From contig CP071495.1 in assembly GCA_017354895.1 (NCBI GenBank), forward strand, positions 2,959,001-3,023,000: a stretch of DNA of 64,000 bases, given 5' to 3'. Under the pieces are notes generated by a model, which made no database searches, had not been told where the DNA came from, and worked only from the letters and a program-made list of their open reading frames with translations. This DNA comes from Podospora comata (taxonomy: Eukaryota; Ascomycota; Sordariomycetes; Sordariales; Podosporaceae). Below, piece by piece: positions 23,201-36,226 of this stretch; the first letter of the stretch is position 1, and the number at the start of each line of letters is the position of its first letter. Position numbers and translations under genes: made by a program.

Positions 23201-25701
23201 CTGTTTTTAGCATTGGGGTTGCTGAAGGTGGTGATAAGCTTGAGAGACGCGTTCTTTGCAATGCTGCGCTGTGGCCCATGTTGCATCACAGGAGGCGACA
23301 AGGGAGGACTGAGCAGCTCCGGTACAGTCTGCGTGATCGTCGGGAACGTGACCTGCTGAGCAGATGGTGATGTCCATGGCTCTGTAGACTCACGGCCAGT
23401 ACACGCAAAGCAGCGAATGGCCAGTTGTTGCTGACCATGCTGAACCGCCCACTCACCCCACTTCCTCACAATCTGCTCCTGTCGTTCCCACGCGGCCGGG
23501 AAGAAGAGGCAGGTGAGGATCAAGGCCTCCATATGCTTCTTGTGGGAGATGTAAATCTCCACTGCATCATTATGATCGCCCATCCCGATCATGATGGTCG
23601 CTGCGGCATGAACGTCGCCATTCTCCAACAGCCGCTGGACATAAGCCCGGCCAAGCTTGTGTTGCGATGCCTGTCCTCCAATGCCACTGAGTGCCAGAAG
23701 CATCCAGTCAGACGAGGTCATGTTCTCCGACCCCATAGCCATGATATCAGTGCTGATGTCGCCCAGCCATTTGGCCAGGAGAATGCGGTTGGTTGACCCC
23801 AGAGGGTGGCGGGACATTTCATCTCGAACCAGGTCGTCGGCATCCTTGTTCCAGCCAAAAATGGTGCTGAGCATTTGCCGGCGCAAATCATCGTTGGTAA
23901 GGCGGCTGTTATCGCTGGAATATGGGGCCTTGTAGGGAACATCCATGAGCCGGCTCTTGGTGAATTTGAACAGGTCGGCAACCTTGTTATCATCTGGACT
24001 GCGTGGGACCTCATGGCGTAATCTGGAAGGCCTGTGCCGTGAGCGGTATTGGGAGCTGCTGACAGACATGGAGCTGGTCGTCGACAACGTCTCCCTCTCA
24101 TTCCTGCGGTCACGGCCCGGTGTCGCTCCTGATCGAAGAGATGAGCCGGTGGAGATGTAGGTGTTTTCTGTGAGGCCCCTTGACACCACCGAGTCAGGAT
24201 ACCTCCGTGGCATTGTTTGAGAAGTCGAAGACGAAATCGATACGCTGGACTGTGTGACACTGGAGCCAGGGCTGGTTGGGCGACGGTACGGCTCGTTGTC
24301 TGATTCCTCGCCGCGGCGAACTAACCGGGCCAATGGTGACCCACGCTCATCATCCGTCTCGGAAAGCTCATGTGGGTGGAAGGCAATCTCGACGTTCGAT
24401 TCGGTTTCGGAAACGCTACCTGGCTGGTTCTTGTCATCCTCGAGTGAGATAGGGGGTGATGGTGGAAGCAAGTTGGCCGGGTGCTGTACGTTATTAACCA
24501 TTACTGCTGGCGCGTTCAAATCAAACTGCTGGACGGTATTGTTAGGTCCTAATGTGAAGAGAATGGCACCAGGGCCATAAACTGTCAACCCCCGGACGGT
24601 TTCCAGTGTTGGGATGGTGTCATATGTGACGTGCTTTGTCCGCACATCCCATGATATTGTCTCACTGTCATATATCAGCAATTGAGCCACCAAGCCGAAC
24701 CTCAGCCTGTACTTACGACTCGGAGAACTGGATGACGCGACCGTTTTTGCTCCAGCCCATCCAGTTGGGTCCTACAAGATAATTCTCTGTCCTCTTCAAA
24801 ATCCGCACCACTTTTGGTGGATCGTCAGTGTTGTATGCTTTCGAAACACTCCAGACCCGAAGATCACCGTCAGTTGTCTGAACTGCCAGCATGTCTGTTT
24901 TTTGTTTGGCTGACGAGGCATGCCATGAGAGCGTCACGATTGGTGATGGCCCCCGGGACGTTACCAAATTGTGAATGATGGTAAATCTTGGCTGAAGAGT
25001 AGCAATGAGAAGCGAGCCATTTTGGTAACTAAGCGGTCATGTCAGCGACTATCAGTTTCTTGAACACTGAGTATGAGACTCACCCAATGGCAAAAGTCCT
25101 GCAGTCTGCTACTGGTGAGATAGCTGTGATGGCTATTTGGTCAATCGTCCTCGTTGAAAGATGTTCTGATGTTGTAGGTTCAAAGAGAATTACGTTTCCC
25201 TGTACGTTTCCTGATGTTGCTGTTAGTCACCCAGTTCATGACTATAAGGCATCGACAATCCCCGGAGCACTCACCAAAGGCAACATTGCCATTACGCATC
25301 CAAGCAGCACAGGTGAGATTCTCATAAGACGCGAACCGAGCCACCTCGTCTCCCGTGAGTAAATCCCACACGATGGCCGTCTGCCCTGCATCGTAGCTGA
25401 CTACCAATCTCCCAGCGCCCATGTCGCTCTGGTTGTCGACGGCCAATAACTGCACCTCTTCGGAATGGCGCGCGAACCGCCTTTCGATGGTGAGACTGTC
25501 ATGCTGGCAACATACTACTGAGTTTCCCTGGGCGTAGAGAAACATGTTGGAGGTGGCTGCACACGGGTCAAAGTACCTGACGACGTCCTTGGTGTTGGGC
25601 GCCATGGCGTAGTCCTGCATGTGAGCGGTCCGTCCCTTGTCGAGAGCCGATGTGCTCGACCCAGCACGGCTCCGAGGAAGATGATGACCGGAAGCAGACA
25701 T
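20239..25701 (-). CDS. WD-repeat protein with helical middle domain and long Ser/Arg/Pro-rich tail
   Basis: Four exons were read: 25701-25275, 25210-25084, 25028-24717 and 24664-20239. The joins keep frame and give 1763 residues. The first 350 residues read as a beta-propeller: motifs such as GQTAIVWDLLTGDEVARF, GNVILFEPTTSEHL and DGDLRVWSVSK are WD-type blades. Residues about 555-715 are a conserved-looking helical block (LLAKWLGDISTDI, SDWMLLALSGIGG, HAAATIMIGMGDHNDAVEIY), resembling TPR-like repeats of Gemin5-type or ELP1-type proteins; this is a comparison of layout, not an assignment. From about 730 to the end the protein is disordered: RTR/RSR-rich segments, five RRPS motifs (20861-21045) and three polyproline tracts that could bind profilin, SH3 or WW domains. 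Such an architecture suits an RNA- or trafficking-related scaffold. No specific function can be given. Confidence 0.88.
20861..21045 (-). repeat. RRPS(Q/H/D) repeat segment within the WD-repeat protein
   Basis: Five in-frame copies of R-R-P-S followed by Q, D or H are spaced 10-17 residues apart, several inside a longer unit (GNMGRRPSHDA). R-R-x-S is the textbook consensus for protein kinase A. The DNA repeats are also recognisable, so the array probably grew by tandem duplication. Confidence 0.8.
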
Positions 25702-27655
25702 GCCGGCAACGGGGATGGTCTAGATATGTCCTGAGTCCTTGAAGTTTGGAGACCTAGAGATCCCATTTGCAATTAGTATATCGAACGGGTGCATGCAGGA
25801 AAAGTCCATGCTCCTGCCCTTTCCCCTTCCTTGCCCTTCTCTTCAGCGGTGCAGATCGAGAAGTTTGCTGGTGCTATACTGCAAGCCAGGAGATCCCGTA
25901 TGGCTCCGTTCAAGAGAATCGACACGACGGTGCACAAGGCCAGGAATCAAGAATCGAATATCTCTGAACGTACCGGAGCAGTAGGTGAATTACACCGTCC
26001 TTATGCGAAGCGGAGCGGCGAACCAGGACAAGCAGCGAGGCTACACAATCCAACCCTCAACCATCACAAGGAACAGCTCCCCTCCTAGACACTTGGAAAG
26101 ACGCTGCTGTGCGTTCCCGGGCGGTACGTTCCTCCACGTTCGGTGTTCCCTCAAAATGCCGAACCTAGAATCTTTTGCAGCAACATGAACCGGGGCGAAG
26201 ATGGCAAGCACAGAAGGGCGGACTGTGGCAGCTGTGGCTCGGAGTACCGGTCCTTGATCGACAGAAGGTATGATGAGTCGTCGTTGTCGTCGTCGCAATC
26301 GTCCTCGGCTTAGGCGAGCGCGTAGGTTCGGTGCGGTGGTGTGCGGTGGCGGGAAAGCAGCAAAAAGGAAGAAGTCCAAGAAGAGGGACGGGAGGGTATA
26401 GGTAGGGTCAATCCGCACGGTTGCACTGGAGAGCTCCTCTCTTGGGGGGGTGAGGGAGGGTGTATGTAGCTTGTTGTATGGGGGCGGCAAAGATAAGTTA
26501 CCCGCCTCGCCTCATGGGTTCATGGGGTGCTGCGGGACTTGGGGGGAGAAGCTCAGGGGGCGTTGCTTGACGTGCTCTCGGCGCTTGTTGTGCAGCAAGA
26601 CGATCTTCAATGTATGGCCACAGCAGCGGCAGCAGGTACCAGCATAGGGACGAGATATATGCCGTCCCGTTCCTCAAGAGTTTACCGCGCTTCTCTTGCA
26701 CAACTCTGTGGTTCTCTGGCTTGATGCATGCACGTCGCACGCAGCATGAGCACGTATGTACGAAATAGAGGCAATGGGGGTAAAAAAGGGGGGGGATGTG
26801 CTCTGGAAGAAATCGTCTAGTCCTTCCAGGCGCTTACACAGAAAGAAAGCTCGGGCTGTCACTGGACAGGCCCCAGAACAACATATAAAATTAGAGCCCG
26901 CCATGCTTTGCTCTGCTGTCCGTTCACTGCCTCTGCCACGCTGCACTGGACAGCAAAAAAATGCGCGAATCTGGGAAGCGGATGCGGAACCGGCTCCTTC
27001 ACTCACAACATGTGCATTGACTATTCCCTAGGATGGGGACTAACAGCGGCAGCAGACCGGGGGGGTGTTCTGGTTGAGCACGAAAAACCACCTGCAATTG
27101 GGCTCTCCAACAGACGACCCTGGTCTGCAGGAGCAAAAAGTGACTTTGATCTGGGCTCGCGACTGGTGGGAAGCGTAGTAGCTCCGACTTGAGTGCCCGA
27201 TGTACGTACAGGGTACATGTACGGATACATCCAATATTGCCATAATTAGCCTCTCCGCTTTGCCTGTGAGGTGTCGACGAGTCGCAGCGAGACAGTCGAT
27301 TTCTTGAGAAATGTTGGAACCTGACCGCTGGTCGTCAATGGTCGTCCAGAGCTGACGGTGATATCCGCGTGATCAGTCTCGAACAAGGCGAGGAACTGAG
27401 GCGGTTTTTTTTGGTGGCCAAAACCATAGGCGGGTTCGGGAGAGGCCCCCGAGGTAGCACCTCAGCACTTCAACACCTAAACTGCTGTCTGTCCCTCTGT
27501 CTGTCCGTCCTCCGTGAAGGCGAGGTGAGTGGGTGGCATGCTGCCCGAATGCAAGACAGACCTGTGTCGGGGACTGGGCCAATCTGGGGCTGTAAGCGGT
27601 ACCTTTCCAGGCGTGCATCTGGCGAGGTTGCAACGATCTGCGGGTGCTCTGCGCA

Positions 27656-27680
27656 ATGCCAATGCCAATGCCAATGCAAA
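27656..27680. repeat. (AATGCC)n short tandem repeat
   Basis: About four consecutive AATGCC units in otherwise unique intergenic sequence. Confidence 0.8.
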
Positions 27681-30600
27681 CTTGTTGAAAATGCCCATCA
27701 TCGCCCCGCAGGCCGTGCCTGGGAGAGGAACATCCGGGCCTGTAACAAAGCTGTAGGGAGTAGGTAGTAGTAGTAGGTAGCAGCTGGTGGTGTAGCTGTA
27801 CCGTGGATGGCTACTCGCAGCATCTCGATGAGCAGAGTACTATAAAGAGAGAGTCCCGTGGTCAGTCAGACGTGGTGTTTGCTCCCTTCCATGTTTCCGC
27901 CGTGCTCTGCCGACTCTCTCTGTCCGTGGGCATGTCTTCTTCATCATCCGGTCCTTTGGTATTTCGACGTCTTGAGATGCGCTTGGGTCGTGGGGTTGGG
28001 TGGGGAAAGGGCTGGAGAGGAACAGAATTGGCGGCGGGGAGATCAAGGGTCTAAGCGCCCTCTCTTCTGATTGGCTCCAAAACCCTGCCCTGCAAGACCA
28101 ATCACGGCTGCTATCACCCTCGCTGACAAGGATGCCACTGATGCTATCATCCCTCCCGCCTTTGATCTTTCGATACCGTCCTGCGTTATTATCCTATTGT
28201 TCTGTCCTCGAGTCGAGCACGCTCTCAGAACAATGGGCCAGTCAGATCCCCAAGCCATGAACACTGGCGACCCCGGCTTCCTGGTTGAAGACTGTCGGAG
28301 CCGAGCTTCGCGTGCAGCTGTTGCAGAAAAGGTTGGCGTCGGTTTATGGAGTTCCTTTTCTGAGATATAATTTCAGCAACCCAGCTGACGACTCTGGTTC
28401 CATCCGATCCTTTCCACTCAGATCACACAAAGATGCCATGGCATCGACCTCGGAGATTCTCTCAAACACTAGGGACTATCCGAAGCGTCTTTCCCTGATT
28501 TTCCACCATCTAGTCATGATCTAGCGGGCTGGGCCGGTCTGACAACGGTTGGTCGTGACTCCATATCAGAGCAGACCGTCCTTTTGCAGGACCTAATGCG
28601 GTGAAGCCTGAACTAATCCATTAATGAGGCTGCCCAAATATCTGGTGCTGGGTGTGTACAGATTCTGAAACCCCCAAACCTCAAACACAGGTTGAAGCTC
28701 TTCGGACCTGGACTTTGTGTCTTATTACACACGGACCCCACCATCAGCAAACGACGTGCAGGTCCGTTCACACTTTACCTGAGATTTCCAGCTTCCAGAT
28801 TTCTTAGCATTGCGGAAGAGCTCGTGGTTTGGTTTTGTGGGTGGGAGGGGACCTGTCAATGCATCCCCACCGTCTTTACAAATCACCCGATGGTGCCCAG
28901 TCACCCAGTCTTGCACTCTTTGCGCCCACAGCGGCCAACGGCCTTGCATAAGAGAGGGCCCCGATTCGCCTCAAGGCCTCTGCTTTCGGCATGGAGGACC
29001 ACCATTCGAGGTGATCGACAAAACCCCTATGAGATTGCTCGCTTTGACAGTCGATGGTCTCATCATGGCACCACTGCGTGTTGTGTGTGTGCTATGCCTC
29101 TCTTGAAGGAGCTGACAATACTACCCAGGCACCACACCTAACCCTCGACGACATCTGTCTGCGACCACGCAACCACAAGGGCGATGAAACCCCCAACCAG
29201 CGGCCTACATAGGTACGGGGGGGGGTTACCCGGAACAGTCGGGTCCTAGGTGGAGAGACGAACCCAATGGAGCTATCAGTTGAGCTTCTGCTGTGCCTTC
29301 TGGCCGAAATGCAATGCATCGCGATACCATGTGCAGAATGTAGTGTAGTTTAAACCGTTCTACCCCGCGACCGGAATCTGTGGCCTGGCTGCAAGGTAAC
29401 GATTTGACACGGGCGGTCCATGCCCAGCTATTCCCTTATTCCCTCGGGGAATGACGGCCGTGCTGCCTCCCAGCTCTGTATATCGTCTGTGTCGCTGTGG
29501 CTCTCTGGTGTTGCCCGCTCTTAGACCTTCCACGCTCGTGCGTGGCCTATCTAGCGGACCGCTGCGTACCTGACATGGTCGTGTATGCTGTCTCACCCGA
29601 AGCTTTAAAGTGCGTGCAGGTCCTTCCAGGAACACAAAGGCGAACAGACGAACCAATGCGTGAGCTAGCTCCCGTTGGTTCACCGTCCTGCTGGAAGCCC
29701 CCCCGCGGGGCGACTCGTGCTGCTTGCTGAGACACCACGAGCACGAGAAAAAAGGGCTTGGGTTCGGCGTTGGTTGTTGCGTAACGATGCCACATTCAAC
29801 ATCCAAAACCAGTGGCTTTTTGTCCCCATTGCTTTTTATCCGGCTGGGGTGGCCGGCATCCTCCGTTGTCTTGAAATTTGGTGTCCAAGTCGGGATGATC
29901 AGATAGAGTAGCTATCAGTGCTTTGTAAGAAGAATGATACACACCTACATCCAATTAATTTCCCTTTACATTACTACTGCAGTCTGATCAACTCGGAGGT
30001 TTTTGATAGCTGCAAGGAGCTGCTCGTCGAAGATAGGTAATCGTAGTGGCCGTTTTAAACTTTTTGGCTTAACAAGAAAGAACCGAGACTGATATTCAAA
30101 AGTGTCCAAGCGGGAAGGGAAGAGAGAGCTTTGACCACCTCCCCACTTCATCGCGGGGCAGCAGATGGGTTCCACTTAGTTCCAGGTCTTGCCACAAGGG
30201 TCTCTTTTCGACTTGATGCTCCCAGATATCAATCATATTGAATATTGAATTGGCAGACAGATGGGAATCAGACACACAGCTGCGGCTCACAGGCCTTGTC
30301 GTGACATTGCGTATCGCAATTTTACTCGAATGCACGAAATGGCAAATCCAATCGCGGCATGGCCACTACGACAACCGCAACCACACAACGTCGTGATCGG
30401 TTGGTGTCCAGGCTTTGTCATCATGGCTCCCGGACTCGAAACTCTCGAGTTGCTCAACGTGAGTTATGCCTCCCGTCATTGGCTTTTGCATCTGTCTCTT
30501 GACTGCCAGATCTCGCAGCATAATTGTGCATTGCCCTACACACCGACAGGTGTATGGGCTACAGATGCCTATGCACCCCTCACCTCGATCCCGATCCAAC

Positions 30601-32196
30601 AGGAGTTGTCGTTGACCCCTGCCTCGACAATGGGATTGTGACGAGCTCTCGTCACGAGTTCGTTTCGATATTAGCAGCCACCACCCACCACGTCTCTGAT
30701 CAAAATGTTTGCCCGTTTTGATTCAGGCACAGCAGACCAGTTCAAGCTGGCTTCACCGCTCGTCTGTCTCACCTCTCTGGCCCTCTGAGTAGATGCGTAA
30801 TGGGTGCAGCTCCCCGCGAAACAGTCCCGACGGCGTGAGACAACTCTCGCTCTGGCCTTCGTCTCCGAGACCTGCTTGCTGCTGGTCGCCGCCGACAACG
30901 CCGCCGAAACGCCTCCAGCTGCTGGCCTTCGAGAAACCCTAGCGAAAAGGAGTTTGTGGCATACAACGTCTTTTTCATTGGCCGCGTCCTTGCCACACCA
31001 TGCCGGAGCATCACACCCTCCTTTCTCACTGGCAAAAGCTTCTTAGCCTGCCAAGTCTGGTGACAAGAAGGTCGTCACACTGGCGCGCTTGATCACGGGC
31101 TTGCCGCGATTCTCGCTTTTTTTGGGATATCAGCATCTTGAAGGATTTCTCACTAGCCGGGAATAGTTACGACTTTGGTCTCAGGGAACAGTTTCTTACA
31201 GCTCATATTCTCCCCTTATGTCGCCGGCCCCGAGACATTGTCCCACAGCAAATGTCTCTTGCTCTTCCATATTTCCTTCTATCAGCGATCGTCGATCGTA
31301 GTGTAGAGATTCCATTTGCTTTCAAAAGCCCGTCGACGACGACACAAGCGTGTCCCTACCAAAAAGCCAAGGATCATGGATCGGGTAAGACATCTCCTAA
31401 AATGCTTGTCAACAAGGGCAAGCGAGCGGCGCCGGGTGCTTTTTGCGGGCGGACGGACGGGATGCTCGAGGGCCCTTGCCCGATGATGATCTCCCCCGCC
31501 GTCGTCCGCTCTCCCGCCTGTGCCGCCGATGAGATGTAATCCCTGTTCATATAACTCTTTTTCAGGCCTGCTAGCCTCAAGAGCTGAACGAAAAAGCAGG
31601 ACTGGAGGACACCAAGGGATTGCTTTCAAGTAAGGCCAACTTTGTCGCCAAACTTTATCATCACGCCCCAAAAACTGGCTTGCCGATCACCAACTTTTTT
31701 TGCCTTGTTTGGCGTGCTGACCTGAGCCGTGACTTGACCCACAAGCGGGCCGTCACCTTTTTGTGTTTCTGAACCCTGGACTATCAATCACGCGCTAGGG
31801 GGGGTTGGCGAAGGGTTGAGGTCTCGGATCACATGGGACATCACATTTGCTATTTGCAATTCACACATGGGGGACGGGGATGAAAGTTCCTTGTTTTAAA
31901 ATCTGACATTTGGCGTTGGTGAGGTGACGAACAGCCTTGTTATTGGGGTTGATTTTTGAGCCTTGTCGTCAGTTTGAGAAGCGTGGCTTATATGGACGCT
32001 GGCTGTGGTTGATAGATAGCCTCGCCAGATAGCCTTACATGTTTTCTTTGTCGAGGCGATGGACTTTTAGGCGAGTATTGATGTTGACTACTTGAATCAG
32101 CTGCTTCCTACCTTACATTAATCGCCAATACTTTAGGTGCCTATGCCCGCCGTTCGTGATAGATATGAGATTGAGCAGGGAGCATGTAGACGTCAG

Positions 32197-32197
<1 letters not shown>

Positions 32198-32226
<29 letters not shown>
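32198..32226. repeat. (AT)n microsatellite
   Basis: A perfect AT dinucleotide run of about 14 units in an AT-rich stretch downstream of the second HET gene. Confidence 0.95.
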
Positions 32227-32229
<3 letters not shown>

Positions 32230-32843
32230 TACCAAGCTAACAGGCAATGCGCTATAACGCAGCCTTGATCAATCTCTGAAGAGTAAGCTTTCAAGTAAAA
32301 TCTCCGAGCAATTCCCACTTGTCGTTGACATTTCACAGATGGGGTATACGATGTCCCTACTTAAACGAATAGATGTGCAGCTCTCAAACTTTGACTCACA
32401 TATGCCATCCTGATAAGAAGCTCCAGCCTCAGTTGAGTTTGGTATAAACAGAATGGTGCTATTATTTTCTCTTGTTCCTGCCGCGGTAAGGTAGGGAGGT
32501 TACCTTGGTCTTGGGCGTCAGAGAGGGACTTAAAACCCCCGTTTGCCTATTTTCTTCATATATTTGAACCGAGTATATAGCTTCAGGAATGCCATTCGCT
32601 GGCTGCTCCAAAACAGGTGCTTTCTTCATAATTTTGAAGCGCTCACTTTTGAGTCGCCTGGTAATTAGCGTGAGTATGCAGAGAAGTAGAGAGAGAAAAC
32701 GAGCTATGTTGGGATTACTTGAGAGCCAGTTACCCACCAACTTATGTCTCCGTAGCTTGGAGAGAACTGATACACTGTAACTTGGTCCCTTGTGTCTTCA
32801 CTCCTCAACAGACAACTCCCGTTCAGAAAAACACACCACCCAA

Positions 32844-35370
32844 TCAATAAAGACAAATCTCCCTCTCCTCCGCCACCGTCTCAAACAGCTCCACCAAAAG
32901 CTCGTTAGATCCCACAACATTTGGCGTGAACACACCCACACGATAGAAACCCGAGGAGCCACCACCGCCCGGCACAGGATGCAACACCAAACCGGTCGGC
33001 TTATGCAAGACAGGTTCATCGCCCTCACCAACAGGGCGACGACCGTCAACCTCGGTACCACCAACATCACAGTACCCCAGCAACCCCAAACAACACGACG
33101 ACCGCAGCAGCATCTCAAGAACACCCTCTTCATACTCCCGCATGACACCAAACCGGTCTCCCACCTCAGGATCAAAAATTGGAGACGCAAAATCGACGTT
33201 AACCAGACAAACCGCCTGTCTGTCCCCACGTACTAGCAACTGAAAACTCGAGCGCAGGCTGCGATCTAACCTCACAGAACATATCGTCAGCGAGGCCGCC
33301 AAAACTGCCACTTCTACGACCCGGGTTCTGAGCAACAGATGCGGATGCCGTTGAATATAACCAAACGGGCTTTCCCCCAAAGGTTTCGTTCTCGCGTTCA
33401 GTATACTCGCTGCTGGCTGAAGGTTCCAGTAGTCTGGAGGGCTGGAGCAAAAGATATTCCAAGTTTTCCCTCGCGTCAGCTGGCTCCACGAGGGTATACG
33501 CTGCTGCTGTGACAAGCCGCGTAGTCTATTGAGAAGGCTCTGTAACCGAGCCCGAGGGTGTGCCATAGCAGCACTGTCGATTGTCACACCATGGGAACAG
33601 CTCCTGATTTGCCAGAGCAGGCTTCGAGTGAGGTCTTGCTGCCAGTAACCAGCAATGTACTCTGGGTTCAACCTGATGGATGATGCTTGACTCGACGAGC
33701 TTTTTGCAAGATACCGATGATACACTGCTGCTAAACCCGAAATGGCGGGAAGAACGTCGAGCGGGTTAGTGAAGGAGTCGGTCGACATCTCCCCATACTT
33801 CTGTATCAGGTACAGCCACAAGTTAAGTAATTCAACTCGACTGCTTTGGTCATTCGGCCTCTCTACGTGGAACGACGCTTCCCTTGCAAGTTGCTGTTGC
33901 ATAATTGGACCTCCAACGGCATCTAGTGACAGCATGTCCCCAGATATAGTGCAATAACCCTGCGGCACATCGGTCGAAGGGGGACAAGCAAACTGCAAAT
34001 GATCCCTCCAAAAAAGAAGTTTGCGCCGAGACGAAACTCTTTCTTGAAATACCCAACCTCGATTTGGCCAAACATGGCCAAACCAACGAAGACCTCCGAA
34101 GCCATGCAAGGGGTTCTTATGTTTCTCGATCATAACTTCCGTCCCTGCTATGTCAAGCCGTAGGCTGAAGTAGCCGGCGACCTCATTATTTGTCGACCGA
34201 AAGGGTATGGAGGCTTGGTACTGATGGGACTCCATCAGCCCATCAACACAGCTCTTTGAGGATGCAGCACATAATGTTATGTGTGCATTCCCGTAGACTT
34301 TGTGCATATCACCACATTGTTGTTCCCAGTCAGCTGTATCATCCTGCAGTATACAAAGCGCGTCCACCCAGAGATAGGGCAAGGCAAGCGCCCTGGTGAC
34401 ACGAACTGCATCTCTCACCGTAAGAGGCAATTTCTCAACCTCAACCTTTTGAAGCCTGTATGCCAAAGTATCCTGCGTCAGTGTATGCTGTTGGCTTGCA
34501 ATCTCTGGGGGGCCCCAGCAATAACTAAGTGCCGCGTACTGTGGCACTTGGTCCGAGGATGCAAAGACTCTTTCTCCTGAGACCAGTCTTGCTGGCTCAG
34601 CTCGCACATCAAGAAGTCGTTTGGGAACAAATCTCGGATCGACGAGTGTATGGTTGTCTTCCTTTGGGAGCATGTCCTTGATCCGAGACAGCGACTGAGG
34701 ATCTCCAAATCGCTCTGGCAAGCGAAGATAGGCGGCAACAGGCTGGTTGTCTATCACTTTTTTAGCTGAGAATACGCAATACTCGTGGTCATACGCATAA
34801 CGAACCTTTGGCTGCTTCTGCCACCCACGTCATAAAGAAAGGTTCCCTGAACAACCCTAGCTCGGAGTGCCCTAACTGCTTGAATATGGTAACCCTCAGC
34901 TGAACGGCAAGCCGAGTACAGCTCCATCGAAACCACGAGTAATATGCTCGGATTATGAGTAGTGAAGGGTCCAAACCATGGCGTTCTTGGTCAATCTTTG
35001 AATCCGGACCTTCCCTGACACCTCGGAGCAAGTGGGTGTACTGAACCAAAAGCGCATCCCTTAACTTTTTGCAAAAGTCACATTTGAAAGAAGAGTCCCT
35101 AAGAGTGGGTAGAGTCGGTAGAGTATCAGACAGGAAGTATGCCGTCGTGGCAAGCACATCGAATTCACCCTTACTGATGATTGGGCCAACCCTGCACCAC
35201 CCCATCCGGCCTGGTCGCGATGCGAGTAGTTCATCAAGGTCCAACGCCAGCTTTGGGGAACGTTCCACGAACTCTTCTTTGAAGGTCAATAGGCTGCATC
35301 TCGAGCAAATGTGAGAGGGTTCGCGAGGTGGTGATTTGAGCGTTGGTGATCCAGGTCCAGAAGTCGTCAT
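32844..35370 (-). CDS. HET-domain (heterokaryon incompatibility) protein 2
   Basis: A paralogue of the HET protein at 17-19.3 kb, same strand, with the same order of parts. The start at 35370 (MTTSGPGS) precedes the CxxC motif CSRC; a second CxxC (CDFC) follows, as in the paralogue. The HET core has YAALSYCWG (near residue 277), LTVRDAV, LWVDALCILQDDTADWEQQC and HKVYGNAHITLCAAS. Downstream are NRGWVFQERVSS, LPAISGLAAVYHRYL, YIAGYWQQDL, and the C-terminus VAEEREICLY. The expected product is about 840 residues. The frame changes once between the N-terminal CxxC region and the HET core, near 34.77 kb. A very short intron (about 40 bases, GT-AG ends) could also explain the change, but its donor is unusual. 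Role by family: recognition of non-self after cell fusion, leading to cell death. Confidence 0.86.
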
Positions 35371-36225
35371 GGTGCATGTGCGCTCTTGAGTTTTCACAGT
35401 TGGTTGATGAACAGACTGGTAGATAGAGACAGAGCGATGATTGAAATATGGGCAACTTTGTAATAGAACCGTGGGCGGGATTTCGAGAAGACTTTTAGGA
35501 GAATGTGGTTGAAAGAGAGGGAGGGCATCAGATTCCCAACGAGAAGCCAAGCTAATAGCGGCTGAGCCTGCAGCCTCGCTCTGAGGGCAGGCGCTGCCTG
35601 CTCAGGTGGTTGCTCCTACCTAGTTTATTGACGTTCCGCCCGCAACTGCCATTAACTTCTGTAAATTCTCTATGAGGCAAGCACGGTAGAAGACCTTAAG
35701 CAGGAGCTACTCTCTCTTCATCGATGTTACCTTCCAAGTTCGAAAGATACCTACACGTAGGGGACGTGAATGCAATATCACCAGTCATGCCTAACACCAT
35801 CGCCAGAGTGCCTTTCAATAGAAGCACTTCAAGTACAAATCGTTCTCCTCGGCCGATCTCATTTGCTGCTGTGGAGGATGGACTCCCTCATAGCACATAC
35901 TGATATCTCAATCCGGAGGGAGATAACTCAGATTCACGCATCTCCATCACTCGGATCCGCCCTGGTAGATAACCATCGTTGGCATAATCCGTGCCCCCTT
36001 CTCTCTCTCTCCCTCACAAACACAGCATCTCAAAACGCACGTAAACTCAAACTCCCATGGTACACGCCTTCCTTCCTCATGCAGCTGGCACCCAGTGACC
36101 TGCCTCAAGAACGACTGGCGGTTGACAGTCAACAGACTATCCATGATCTACTACATGATGCCGAATATCTTCAAGACTCTATCCAACTGCAAAAAAAGAA
36201 AAAAAAGGTATAGTCCTGATCAAAA
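35371..36225. other. Intergenic, promoter side of HET gene 2
   Basis: It holds the upstream region of the second HET gene and the 3' side of the 5S rRNA gene. A plus-strand frame (35770-36213) ends in an A-rich tract and shows no family motif. I see no gene. Confidence 0.5.
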
Positions 36226-36226
36226 A
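36221..36226 (-). terminator. Pol III terminator of 5S copy 1
   Basis: On the minus strand the 3' end of the 5S gene runs straight into TTTTTG, the usual RNA polymerase III stop signal. Confidence 0.8.

Larger units (their letters stand above)
25702..32843. other. Gene-poor 7 kb region
   Basis: No frame in this stretch shows a protein family, a plausible exon chain or sustained fungal codon bias. The longest frames (26041-26490 minus, 28692-29141 plus, 29360-29806 minus, 31138-31671 on both strands) overlap opposite-strand frames of similar length. The left kilobase probably holds the promoter and leader of the WD-repeat gene. An AATGCC hexamer run and an AT run lie inside. Unannotated non-coding RNAs cannot be excluded. 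Confidence 0.55.

Noticed and set aside
26041-26490. 149-residue minus-strand frame
   Set aside because: It probably lies in the leader of the WD-repeat gene. Composition is mixed and there is no homology signal.
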